Of a stretch of DNA of 35,973 bases, positions 15,017 through 22,265 are shown in pieces. Both the position numbers and the translations under genes were made by a program. The stretch comes from DATFPQ01 sp035264765 (GTDB lineage: Bacteria > Actinomycetota > Actinomycetes > Actinomycetales > Angustibacteraceae), in the NCBI GenBank assembly GCA_035264765.1, contig DATFPQ010000043.1, forward strand, positions 1-35,973, given 5' to 3'. The first letter of the stretch is position 1. Every line of letters begins with the position of its first letter. The notes below the pieces were generated by a model that did not search any database, was not told the origin of the DNA, and worked only from the letters and a program-made list of their open reading frames with translations.

Positions 15017-17086
15017 TCAGGCGCCGGGCTCGATGTGGCCGGGCTCGATGTGGCCGGGCTCCACGCGACCCCCCTCGGGCACCTCGACCACCGCGGCCGG
15101 CGGCCGCTCCCGGTCGTCGGGCAGCGGGTGCCCGTTGGCGGCCGCGCGCTCCTCGGCCGGCGTCCGGACCGGGGGCAGCTGGCTGATCGGGCGACGCTCG
15201 CTGGACAGCCACACCGGCCGCTCCGGCTGGCGCCGGACCTCGGCGAAGATGCTCTCGAGCTCCTTGCCGCCGAGGGTCTCCTTCTCCAGCAGCGCCAGGA
15301 CCAGCTGGTCCAGGACGTCGCGGTTCTCGACCAGCACCTCCCAGGCCTCGTCGTGGGCGGCCTCGATCAGCCGGCGGACCTCCTCGTCGACGACGCCGGC
15401 GACGCCCTCGGAGTAGTCGCGCTCGTGGCCCATGTCGCGTCCGAGGAACACCTCGCCGCTGCTCTGGCCGAGCTTGATCGCGCCGACGCGCTCGCTCATG
15501 CCGAACTGGGTGACCATGCGCCGGGCCAGGCCGGTGGCCTTCTCGATGTCGTTCGCCGCGCCGGTTGTCGGGTCGTGGAAGACCAGCTCCTCGGCCACCC
15601 GGCCGCCGAGCGCGTAGGCCAGCTGGTCCAGCAGCTCGTTGCGGGTGGTCGAGTACTTGTCGTCGACCGGTAGCACCATCGTGTAGCCGAGGGCGCGTCC
15701 ACGCGGAAGGATCGTGATCTTGGCGACCGGGTCGGTGTGCCGCAGCGCCGCGGCGACCAGGGCGTGCCCGCCCTCGTGGTACGCCGTGATCTTCTTCTCC
15801 TTCTCGTTCATCATCCGGGTGCGCTTCTGCGGGCCGGCGACCACGCGGTCGATGGCCTCGTCGAGCGCGGCGTCGTCGATGAACTTCGCGCTGGTGCGTG
15901 CGGTGAGCAGGGCGGCCTCGTTCAGCACGTTCGCCAGGTCGGCACCGGTGAAGCCGGGCGTCCGGCGGGCGACGGCATCGAGGTCGACGGTCGGAGCCAT
16001 CGGCTTGCCCTTGGCGTGCACGCTCAGGATGTGCTGGCGACCGGCCTTGTCGGGGGCGTCGACGGCGACCTGCCGGTCGAAGCGGCCCGGGCGCAGCAGC
16101 GCGGGGTCGAGGATGTCGGGCCGGTTCGTCGCCGCGATCAGGATGACGTTGGTCTTGACGTCGAACCCGTCCATCTCGACGAGCAGCTGGTTCAGCGTCT
16201 GCTCGCGCTCGTCGTGCCCGCCACCGAGACCGGCGCCACGGTGGCGTCCGACGGCGTCGATCTCGTCGACGAAGATGATCGCGGGCGCGTTGGCCTTGGC
16301 CTGCTCGAACAGGTCGCGGACCCGGCTGGCGCCGACACCGACGAACATCTCGACGAAGTCCGAGCCGGAGATCGTGAAGAAGGGGACGCCGGCCTCACCG
16401 GCGACCGCGCGGGCGAGCAGGGTCTTGCCGGTACCGGGCTGGCCGTAGAGCAGGACCCCCTTGGGGATCTTGGCGCCGACCGCCTGGAACTTGGCCGGCT
16501 CGGCGAGGAACTCCTTGATCTCCTGGAGCTCCTCGACTGCCTCGTCCACGCCGGCGACGTCGGCGAAGGTGACCTTGGGGGCCTCCTTGCTCACCATCTT
16601 GGCGCGCGACTTGCCGAAGCTCATGACGCGGTTGCCGCCGCCCTGCGCCTGGCTCATCAGGAACCAGAACAAGCCGACGAGGATGACGATGGGCAGCAGC
16701 GTGACGAGTAGCGAGCCGAGCCAGCTCTGGCGCGGCACCTTGTCGGTGAACCCGCCCGGCAGCTGGCCGCTGCGCGAGGACTCCTGGATGGTCTGGACGA
16801 CCTGCTCGCCGCGCGGCTGGACGTAGAAGGCCTGCACCCGCGTGGCGTCCTTGACGCCGTCGCCGGTGAAGGTCTGGCCGGGCTTGAGCCGCAGGTCCAT
16901 CCGCTGGTCGCCGTCCACGAGCGTGACCTTGTCGACCTTGCCCTGCTGGATCAGCTGGAGGGCCGAGGACGTGTCGATCCGCTGGTAGGCCTCGCCCAGG
17001 TTGCCGAGTCGCAGGGCGAAGAGCCCGATGACGACGATGAGCAGGACCCAGATGGCGGGGCCCCGCAAGATGCGCCTGAAGTCCAT
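15017..17086 (-). CDS. ftsH: ATP-dependent zinc metalloprotease FtsH
   Basis: Membrane-anchored AAA+ protease for quality control of membrane and short-lived proteins. It has 689 residues: membrane segment 1 (about 10-27), extracytoplasmic domain, membrane segment 2 (about 123-144), AAA domain with Walker A GQPGTGKT (215-222; most FtsH proteins have GPPGTGKT), Walker B IIFVDEIDAVG (about 270-280), SRH around RPGRFDRQ, and protease motif HEGGH (437-441). The C-terminus after about 610 is Pro/Glu-rich and ends in a triplicated EPGH-type repeat encoded by a perfect 15-nt direct repeat. The ATG at 17086 is where the conserved MDFRR begins; the frame extends to 17194 without support. Confidence 0.96.
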   Translation of the reverse strand: MDFRRILRGPAIWVLLIVVIGLFALRLGNLGEAYQRIDTSSALQLIQQGKVDKVTLVDGDQRMDLRLKPGQTFTGDGVKDATRVQAFYVQPRGEQVVQTIQESSRSGQLPGGFTDKVPRQSWLGSLLVTLLPIVILVGLFWFLMSQAQGGGNRVMSFGKSRAKMVSKEAPKVTFADVAGVDEAVEELQEIKEFLAEPAKFQAVGAKIPKGVLLYGQPGTGKTLLARAVAGEAGVPFFTISGSDFVEMFVGVGASRVRDLFEQAKANAPAIIFVDEIDAVGRHRGAGLGGGHDEREQTLNQLLVEMDGFDVKTNVILIAATNRPDILDPALLRPGRFDRQVAVDAPDKAGRQHILSVHAKGKPMAPTVDLDAVARRTPGFTGADLANVLNEAALLTARTSAKFIDDAALDEAIDRVVAGPQKRTRMMNEKEKKITAYHEGGHALVAAALRHTDPVAKITILPRGRALGYTMVLPVDDKYSTTRNELLDQLAYALGGRVAEELVFHDPTTGAANDIEKATGLARRMVTQFGMSERVGAIKLGQSSGEVFLGRDMGHERDYSEGVAGVVDEEVRRLIEAAHDEAWEVLVENRDVLDQLVLALLEKETLGGKELESIFAEVRRQPERPVWLSSERRPISQLPPVRTPAEERAAANGHPLPDDRERPPAAVVEVPEGGRVEPGHIEPGHIEPGA

Positions 17087-17302
17087 GGTTCCGGGGGCCG
17101 AGGCCCCACCCTCCCGCTCGTTGAACACGGCGGCGACCGGCTGGTCGCCCGCCGAGCACGCCTCGATACACGTGCCTCGACCGTACACCGGCACGCTGAA
17201 CGTGCCCTCGTGCGCTGACTCACAAGCGCCAACGGGTGGGCCCTGCCGGGTGTTCCGGGAGCGCCGTTCTGGCGCGGTTCCGCCGTGCGCGAACGGGGTC
17301 GG
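17087..17302 (-). other. Spacer between tilS-hpt and ftsH
   Basis: This 216-nt gap contains inverted repeats but no convincing gene. GGCACG-CTGAA-CGTGCC (17190-17206) can form a 6-bp hairpin, GCGCC-GTTCT-GGCGC (17261-17275) a 5-bp hairpin, and GGGGCC-GA-GGCCCC (17094-17107) a compact one close to the ftsH start. A TANNNT element (TACGGT on the minus strand, 17187-17182) might be the -10 of an ftsH promoter, but no matching -35 is seen. Confidence 0.35.
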
Positions 17303-17839
17303 TCAGGAGTACACGTGCGGGGCGAGGGTACCCACGAACGGGAGGTTGCGGTAGCGCTCGTCGTAGTCCAGGCCGTAGCCGATGACGAACTCCGGGTCGA
17401 TGTCGAACCCGACGTACTTGACGTCGACGTCGACCTTGGCGGACGCCGGCTTGCGCAGCAGCGTGCAGATCTCGACCGACGCCGGGCCGCGCGAGCGGAG
17501 GTTGGCGACCAGCCACGACAGGGTCAGCCCGGAGTCCACGATGTCCTCGACGATCAGCACGTCCCTGCCGGAGATGTCCTTGTCCAGGTCCTTCAGGATC
17601 CGCACGACGCCGGAGGACTTGGTGCCCGAGCCGTAGGACGAGACGGCCATCCAGTCCATCTCGGCCGGCAGGTGCAGGGCCCGGGCGAGGTCGGCCATGA
17701 CCATGACGGCGCCCTTGAGCACGCCCACCAGCAGCAGGTTGCGGGAGGCGTAGTCGGCGTCGATGAGGGCCGCGAGCTCGCGCAGCCGGGTGGCGATCTG
17801 GTCCTCGGTGAACAGGACGGCCTGCAGGTCGCCACCCAT
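17303..17839 (-). other. hpt: Hpt module with possible internal start
   Basis: The ATG at 17839 begins a segment of 178 residues (MGGDLQAVLFTEDQ onward), the length of a free-standing actinobacterial Hpt. AAGGA lies only 2-3 nt upstream, a poor spacing, and a GTG 15 nt upstream is another candidate. Free Hpt might be made by internal initiation as well as the fused form. This is a note on the same DNA as the fusion CDS, not a second gene call. Confidence 0.4.
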
Positions 17840-18823
17840 GTCCTTGTCGTCCACGAGGAGCAGCCTGCCACAGCGACGCCGGCCGCTGACGCTCCCGGGC
17901 AGCCGGGCGGGTCCCTGGCCGTGCCAGTCGGTCACCAGGGCGTCCAGCGCCAGCAGGTGGGTTCGCGACAGCGAGCCGGCCGGGCTTCCCGCGGCGAGGG
18001 CCGCGCGGCGCAGCACTCGACGTCGGACGGCGTCCGGCAGCCGGGCCAGACCCGCAACGTCGAGGTCGGTGCCGCGCGGACCAGACGCCAGCTCGGCGTG
18101 GGCCCGGCCGGCGAGCTCGTCGAGGGCGTCGGCGTCGGCGCGCGCCAGGGCGGCTGTGCGGGCGAGGGCGGCGGTCGTCCCCGGCCCGAGGGCGTCCTCG
18201 ATCGCGGGCAGGAGCTCACGAGCCCGAACGCGGGCGAAGCGCCGGTCGCGGTTGTGCGGGTCGTCCCAGGGGCGCAGGCCCAGGGCGGCGCAGGCGGCGC
18301 GCGTGGTCGCTCGGTCGACGTCGAGCAGCGGGCGCAGCAGCCGGCCGCGGCGCGGGGCCATCCCGGCCAGCGAGCGCGTCCCCGAGCCGCGGACCAGACC
18401 GAGCAGGACGCTCTCGGCCTGGTCGTCCCGGGTGTGGCCGAGCAGGACGGCGTCCGCGCCCTCGGCGTCCGCCACCCTGTCGAGCGCGGCGTAGCGAGCG
18501 GTTCGGGCTGCCGCCTCGGGCCCGGTCCCGTTTCCGTCGACCAACACCCGCTCGACCCGGACCGGGTCCAGCCCCAGGTCGCGGCAGGTGGTGGCGGCAC
18601 CAGCGGCGACCTCAGCGGAGCCGTCCTGCAGACCGTGGTCGACGACGACCGCCCCGGCGCGCATCCCGGCCCTCGGGGCGACGAACGCCGCCGCCGCGGC
18701 GAGCGCCAGGGAGTCGGCGCCGCCGCTGACCGCGACGAGCAGCAGCGAGCCCGGCACCAGGTCGGCCACGGCCCGGCGTACCGCGACCCGCACCGCGGCC
18801 ACGGCGGGATCGGGACCGGTCAC
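17303..18823 (-). CDS. tilS-hpt: Fused tRNA(Ile)-lysidine synthetase / hypoxanthine phosphoribosyltransferase
   Basis: One open frame of 506 codons. Residues 1 to about 323 are TilS, which makes lysidine at C34 of the tRNA(Ile) with anticodon CAU: PP-loop SGGADS (33-38), GHTRDDQAESVLL and PLLDVDRA. Residues 329-506 are Hpt, which salvages hypoxanthine/guanine with PRPP: LLVGVLKGAVMVMADL, the PRPP loop VLIVEDIVDSGLTLS and VKYVGFDIDPEFVIGYGLDY. No stop separates them; the link is a few residues (LLLVDDKD) before MGGDLQ. TilS-Hpt fusions are known in Listeria; adjacent separate genes are the usual actinobacterial state. The GTG at 18823 has TACGCT 6 nt before it and no ribosome-binding site, suggesting a leaderless transcript. 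Confidence 0.88.
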   Translation of the reverse strand: MTGPDPAVAAVRVAVRRAVADLVPGSLLLVAVSGGADSLALAAAAAFVAPRAGMRAGAVVVDHGLQDGSAEVAAGAATTCRDLGLDPVRVERVLVDGNGTGPEAAARTARYAALDRVADAEGADAVLLGHTRDDQAESVLLGLVRGSGTRSLAGMAPRRGRLLRPLLDVDRATTRAACAALGLRPWDDPHNRDRRFARVRARELLPAIEDALGPGTTAALARTAALARADADALDELAGRAHAELASGPRGTDLDVAGLARLPDAVRRRVLRRAALAAGSPAGSLSRTHLLALDALVTDWHGQGPARLPGSVSGRRRCGRLLLVDDKDMGGDLQAVLFTEDQIATRLRELAALIDADYASRNLLLVGVLKGAVMVMADLARALHLPAEMDWMAVSSYGSGTKSSGVVRILKDLDKDISGRDVLIVEDIVDSGLTLSWLVANLRSRGPASVEICTLLRKPASAKVDVDVKYVGFDIDPEFVIGYGLDYDERYRNLPFVGTLAPHVYS

Positions 18824-18835
18824 CGCGCCAGCGTA
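18824..18835 (-). promoter_or_regulatory. Putative leaderless -10 for tilS-hpt
   Basis: TACGCT (minus strand, 18835-18830) followed by 6 nt and the GTG start at 18823 matches the TANNNT-N6/7-start arrangement of actinobacterial leaderless genes. No Shine-Dalgarno sequence is present and no clear -35 is seen. Confidence 0.45.
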
Positions 18836-18861
18836 GGCACCCGTGCACTGACCCAGCGCCC

Positions 18862-18960
18862 TTGCTCACGAGCAGCGCCGTCACTCACGGGCAGCGCCGG
18901 TCTGCGGCGAGATCAACGCCGCCGGTGGCGTCGCCCATGAGCAACGGCGCCGCTGGTGAG
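18862..18960. repeat. Intergenic repeat cluster (GAGCARCG family), copy region B
   Basis: The spacer between tilS-hpt and the DUF2342 gene is mostly degenerate tandem units: TTGCTCACGAGCAGCGCCG (18862-18880), TCACTCACGGGCAGCGCCG (18881-18899), a weaker GAGATCAACGCCG (18909-18921), and CATGAGCAACGGCGCCG (18936-18952). The shared core, CTCACGRGCARCGCCG, is the one seen at 9349-9364. Function is unknown; the palindromic core suggests RNA hairpins or a protein-binding repeat. Confidence 0.6.
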
Positions 18961-18967
18961 TACCAGG

Positions 18968-20026
18968 TCAGCCGTGGACGCGGCGCACCCAGGACTGCGG
19001 GTCCTCGATCTCGTGCGGCGTCGGCAGCGTCTCCGGGGACGTCCAGACGGCGTTGAAGCCCTCCATGCCCACCTCATCGACGACGGCGCGCACGAAACGG
19101 GCGCCGTCGCGGTACTGGCGCATCTTGCTCTCCAGGCCCATCAGCCGTCGCAGCAGCCGGTCGGCGGCGTTCGCACCGCCCCGGCGCTCGGTGAACCGCG
19201 CCCGGATGGTGGCGACCGTCGGGACCACGGAGGGGCCGACCTCGTCCATCACGACGTCGGCGTGCCCCTCGAGCAACGACATCACCGCCGTCACCTTCGC
19301 CACCCGCTCACGCTGTTCGGGCGTCGTGAGCAGGTCCAGCAGCGAGCCGCCCTCGCCGCGCAGCACATCGGGCAGCCGGTGGGCGATCTCCTCGAGCCGG
19401 CCGAGCAGGGCCGACGGGTCAGGCGCCAGGTCGGTGGCCAGGGAGTGAGCCTGCGCGAGGAGGTGCTCCCGCAGCCAGGGCACCGCGGTGAACTGCACGC
19501 GGTGCGTCTCCTCGTGCAGGCAGACCCAGAGCCGGAAGTCCGCGGGGTCGACGCCCATCTCGCGCTCGGCCTGCACCACGTTCGGCGCGACGAGCAGCAG
19601 TCGGGGAGTGCCTCCAGGCGCGATGTCGTACTGACCCAGCACCTTGCCGGAGAGGAAGGCGAGCAGGCCGCCCGCCTCCGCGCCGGTGACCTTGCCGCCG
19701 ACCGCCGCGACGAACGGGCTGGGCTGGTGGGAGCGCTTGGCGACGAGCTTCTCGACGACGGGTCCGAGCATCGCCCGCAGCGTCTCAAGGTTGGCCCGCA
19801 CCCATCCCGGCCGGTCCACCACGAGCACCACCGCGTCCCCGGCCGGGGCGTGCAGACCGGTGATGGCCTCGACGTGCGGGCGGGCGGCCGCGGCGCAGGC
19901 GTGCAGCTCGTCCACGACCTGCTGGGCCTCTTCCCGACTAACTTCCGGCCCCGGGCGCGAGAGCCGGCGTGCGGTCGCGGCGGCGAGATCCCAGTCGACC
20001 AGGCGGTCCAGCAGCGGGGCAGTCAT
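18968..20026 (-). CDS. DUF2342 zinc-dependent metalloprotease-like protein
   Basis: A 352-residue actinobacterial protein of the DUF2342 family, sometimes annotated as a coenzyme F420 biosynthesis-associated protein or zinc-dependent metalloprotease. It has a zincin motif HEETH (171-175) in CLHEETHRVQF, a possible third ligand Glu in SLLEGHADVVMDEVG, and C-terminal GLESKMRQYRDGARFV. Its substrate is not established. It stands between dacB and tilS, as in many actinobacteria. The ATG at 20026 has TACGTT 7 nt upstream and no ribosome-binding site; an upstream TTG at 20035 is less likely. Confidence 0.88.
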   Translation of the reverse strand: MTAPLLDRLVDWDLAAATARRLSRPGPEVSREEAQQVVDELHACAAAARPHVEAITGLHAPAGDAVVLVVDRPGWVRANLETLRAMLGPVVEKLVAKRSHQPSPFVAAVGGKVTGAEAGGLLAFLSGKVLGQYDIAPGGTPRLLLVAPNVVQAEREMGVDPADFRLWVCLHEETHRVQFTAVPWLREHLLAQAHSLATDLAPDPSALLGRLEEIAHRLPDVLRGEGGSLLDLLTTPEQRERVAKVTAVMSLLEGHADVVMDEVGPSVVPTVATIRARFTERRGGANAADRLLRRLMGLESKMRQYRDGARFVRAVVDEVGMEGFNAVWTSPETLPTPHEIEDPQSWVRRVHG

Positions 20027-20039
20027 GGCGCCCAACGTA
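20027..20039 (-). promoter_or_regulatory. Putative leaderless -10 for the DUF2342 gene
   Basis: TACGTT (minus strand, 20039-20034), then 7 nt, then the ATG at 20026. The 145-nt gap to dacB shows no other feature apart from a 10-nt CTCGGCCGAG palindrome. The arrangement suggests that transcription starts at the A of the start codon. Confidence 0.45.
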
Positions 20040-20171
20040 CGCGAGGCGGCTCGGCCGAGTCCGGCTGTGCCGCGGTTTGGTCCACCCGTCCCCGCCCGCC
20101 GTCGTCCCGGTCGCGCCGCTGCCTCCGCGGGGCGGCCTTCCCCCAGACCTGCCCGTGACGCGAGGCGGCGG

Positions 20172-21575
20172 TCAGCGGCAGCCGCAGGCGGTGAGGGCAG
20201 CGCCGATGCGGTCCATGGCCGCCCGGGCCCCGACCGTGCCCCGGGCGGGCACGCGATCGGCCATCACCGCGAACAGCAGCAGCCGGCCGTCCGCGTCGAC
20301 GGTCGTCCCGGCGAGGGTGTTGACGCCGGTGAGCGTGCCGGTCTTCGCCCGAACCCAGCCGGCGGCGGCCGAGGCGGGGGGCTTGCGGAAGCGGTCGGCG
20401 AGCGTGCCGCTGAACCCGGACACCGGCAGCCCCTCCAGCAGCGGGCGCAGCTGCGGGTGGTCGTCGCGCGCGGCGAGGCGCAGGACGTCGGTGAGCACCC
20501 GGGCGGGGACGACACTGCCCCTCCCCAGGCCGCTGCCGTCGACCAGCCGGGCCGGCCCCGTGTCGATGCCGAGCCGCTGGACCTGGTCGAGCACCGCGAT
20601 GGCGGCGTCCTGGAACGTCGCTGGGCGGCCCACCGCCCGGGCCACCAGACGCGCCATCACCTCCGCCAGCGCGTTGTCGCTCTCGCTCAGCGCCACGCCG
20701 AGCACGTCCGCCACCGGGGCCGAGTCCACCCGGCCGAGCACCCTGGCCCGCGAGGGGGCCGTGGTGCGGGCCGGCGTCCCGGCGACCTCGACGCCCTCGC
20801 GGCGCAGTGCGGCGGCGAACGCCGTCGCCGCGGAGAGCGCAGGGTCCGCAGCACCCGGGTGCCCCGGCCGGGCCCGGTCGCGTGCCAGGCCCAGCGTGGC
20901 GACTCGCCCGGTCAGCCCCAGGCTCAGGTCCGCGGCCGCCCAGGTCGGCGCCGTCGTCCCACCCGTGAACGCGGTGTCGTCGAAGGTCACCACGACGCGC
21001 TGCTGCCGGCCGCGCAGCGCCGTCGCGGTCTGCCTGGCGAGCGTGCTGAGTCCCGCCCGGCCGACCACCGCCCGCGGCTGCGAGGCACCGGTTGAAAGCA
21101 GCATGTCGCCGGTCCCGACGAGCACGACCTCCTCCGGCGAGCTGCCCTGCACGACCGACGTCGCGAGCCGCGTGGAGCCACCAACCACGGACAACACCGC
21201 GGCGCCGGTGAGCAGCTTCGTCGCGGACGCCGGCACCCGTCCGCTCCCCCCACCGACGTCCAACAGCGTCGCCCCGGTGGCGCCGTCGACCACCGAGGCT
21301 GACACCGAGGGGCCGAGCGCGCGCACCTTGAGGAGTGGACGCAACCGCGCCTGCAGGCCCGCGGGGGCCGGACGCGGCGCCTGGTCGGACAGCGCGGGCA
21401 GGGCCGGCTCGGCCGGAGTGCGCGCCGGGTCCGACGGCGTCGGCCGCGCGACCGGAGCGGCCGCGGGGGCGGACGCCGTGAGGACGCCTGGGACGACGTC
21501 CGCGACGTCGGCGGCGAGGTACGCCGTGACCGCCAGCACCGCGACCGGCACCAGCACCCGGGCCGGACGCCGCAT
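20172..21575 (-). CDS. dacB: D-alanyl-D-alanine carboxypeptidase/endopeptidase (PBP4, peptidase S13)
   Basis: Exported class C low-molecular-weight penicillin-binding protein that trims peptidoglycan peptides. It has 467 residues: an N-terminal signal/anchor (RVLVPVAVLAVTAYLAADVA), a Pro/Ala-rich stretch to about 75, then the catalytic domain with SxxK as SATK (117-120), SDN (299-301) and KTG (411-413), all intact. The ATG at 21575 has GAGGGGGG upstream; the longer frame to 21749 is a shadow. It is the first gene of the minus-strand block and is divergent from ppa. Confidence 0.93.
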   Translation of the reverse strand: MRRPARVLVPVAVLAVTAYLAADVADVVPGVLTASAPAAAPVARPTPSDPARTPAEPALPALSDQAPRPAPAGLQARLRPLLKVRALGPSVSASVVDGATGATLLDVGGGSGRVPASATKLLTGAAVLSVVGGSTRLATSVVQGSSPEEVVLVGTGDMLLSTGASQPRAVVGRAGLSTLARQTATALRGRQQRVVVTFDDTAFTGGTTAPTWAAADLSLGLTGRVATLGLARDRARPGHPGAADPALSAATAFAAALRREGVEVAGTPARTTAPSRARVLGRVDSAPVADVLGVALSESDNALAEVMARLVARAVGRPATFQDAAIAVLDQVQRLGIDTGPARLVDGSGLGRGSVVPARVLTDVLRLAARDDHPQLRPLLEGLPVSGFSGTLADRFRKPPASAAAGWVRAKTGTLTGVNTLAGTTVDADGRLLLFAVMADRVPARGTVGARAAMDRIGAALTACGCR

Positions 21576-21717
21576 CGACCCCCCTCGCCGCTCAAGCCTC
21601 GGTACGGAACACTGTCCGCAGACGCTGGCGGGAACCGTCGGCGTCGACCGTGGAACCACGCGACCGGAGTGGGACGTCAAGACCCTAGCCGTCGCCCGGA
21701 GAGAGTTGGGACCAGCC
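21576..21717. promoter_or_regulatory. Divergent dacB/ppa control region
   Basis: In this 142-nt region a TTGACG on the minus strand (21679-21674) could be a -35 for dacB, though no clear -10 follows at 17 nt. CGTGG-AA-CCACG (21649-21660) is a small palindrome resembling the one at 10921-10934. For ppa a TAGCCG (21686-21691) is a weak -10 candidate. None of these is convincing alone. Confidence 0.3.
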
Positions 21718-22251
21718 GTGGAGTTCGACGTCACCATCGAGATCCCCAAGGGTCAGCGCAACAAGTATGAGGTCGACCACGAGACCGGTCGGATCCGCCT
21801 CGACCGGATGCTGTTCACCTCCACCCGCTACCCCGCCGACTACGGGTACGTCGAGGGGACGCTCGGCGAGGACGGCGACCCGCTGGACGCCCTCGTGCTG
21901 CTCGAGGAGCCGACCTTCCCGGGCTGCCTGATCACGGCGCGCACCATCGGCCTGTTCCACATGCGCGACGAGGCCGGAGGCGACGACAAGCTGCTCTGCG
22001 TGCCGGCCAACGACCCGCGCCTCACCCACATCCAGGACCTCGAGGACGTCTCGGAGTTCGACCGGCTGGAGATCCAGCACTTCTTCGAGACCTACAAGGA
22101 CCTCGAGCCCGGCAAGTCGGTCGAGGGCGCGCACTGGGCGGGCAAGGCCGAGGCGGAGGCCGAGGTCCGGGCGTCCTACGAGCGGGCGAAGAGCCACCCG
22201 GCGCACGCCAAGGTCCAGACGACTCCGGGGCCCGAACCGCCGCAGGTCTGA
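21718..22251 (+). CDS. ppa: Inorganic pyrophosphatase (family I)
   Basis: Soluble Mg-dependent enzyme that hydrolyses pyrophosphate and pulls biosynthetic reactions forward. The 177-residue protein has IEIPKGQRNKYEVDHETG, RYPADYGYVEGTLGEDGDPLD (metal-binding Asp cluster) and VPANDPR; the hydrophilic C-terminal tail is somewhat longer than usual. The GTG at 21718 begins EFDVTIEIPKG, the normal family start, with GGAGAGAG upstream at a rather long distance. The frame is open far upstream only as a shadow of dacB. Monocistronic: the next gene is convergent 14 nt away. Confidence 0.95.
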   Translation: MEFDVTIEIPKGQRNKYEVDHETGRIRLDRMLFTSTRYPADYGYVEGTLGEDGDPLDALVLLEEPTFPGCLITARTIGLFHMRDEAGGDDKLLCVPANDPRLTHIQDLEDVSEFDRLEIQHFFETYKDLEPGKSVEGAHWAGKAEAEAEVRASYERAKSHPAHAKVQTTPGPEPPQV

Positions 22252-22265
22252 CGACGGCGAAGGGG

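Noticed and set aside
17261..17275. GCGCC-GTTCT-GGCGC hairpin as the hpt terminator
   Set aside because: Only 5 bp, no U-tract, and the downstream ftsH gene is normally co-transcribed; too weak to call.
17820..17900. A frameshift or missed stop separating tilS from hpt
   Set aside because: The frame reads cleanly on both sides with family residues and no compensating shift visible; kept as a fusion, with sequencing error noted as the way it could fail.
19969..22251. A long plus-strand frame running into ppa
   Set aside because: Only the last 177 codons resemble a protein family (pyrophosphatase); the rest is antisense to dacB and the DUF2342 gene.
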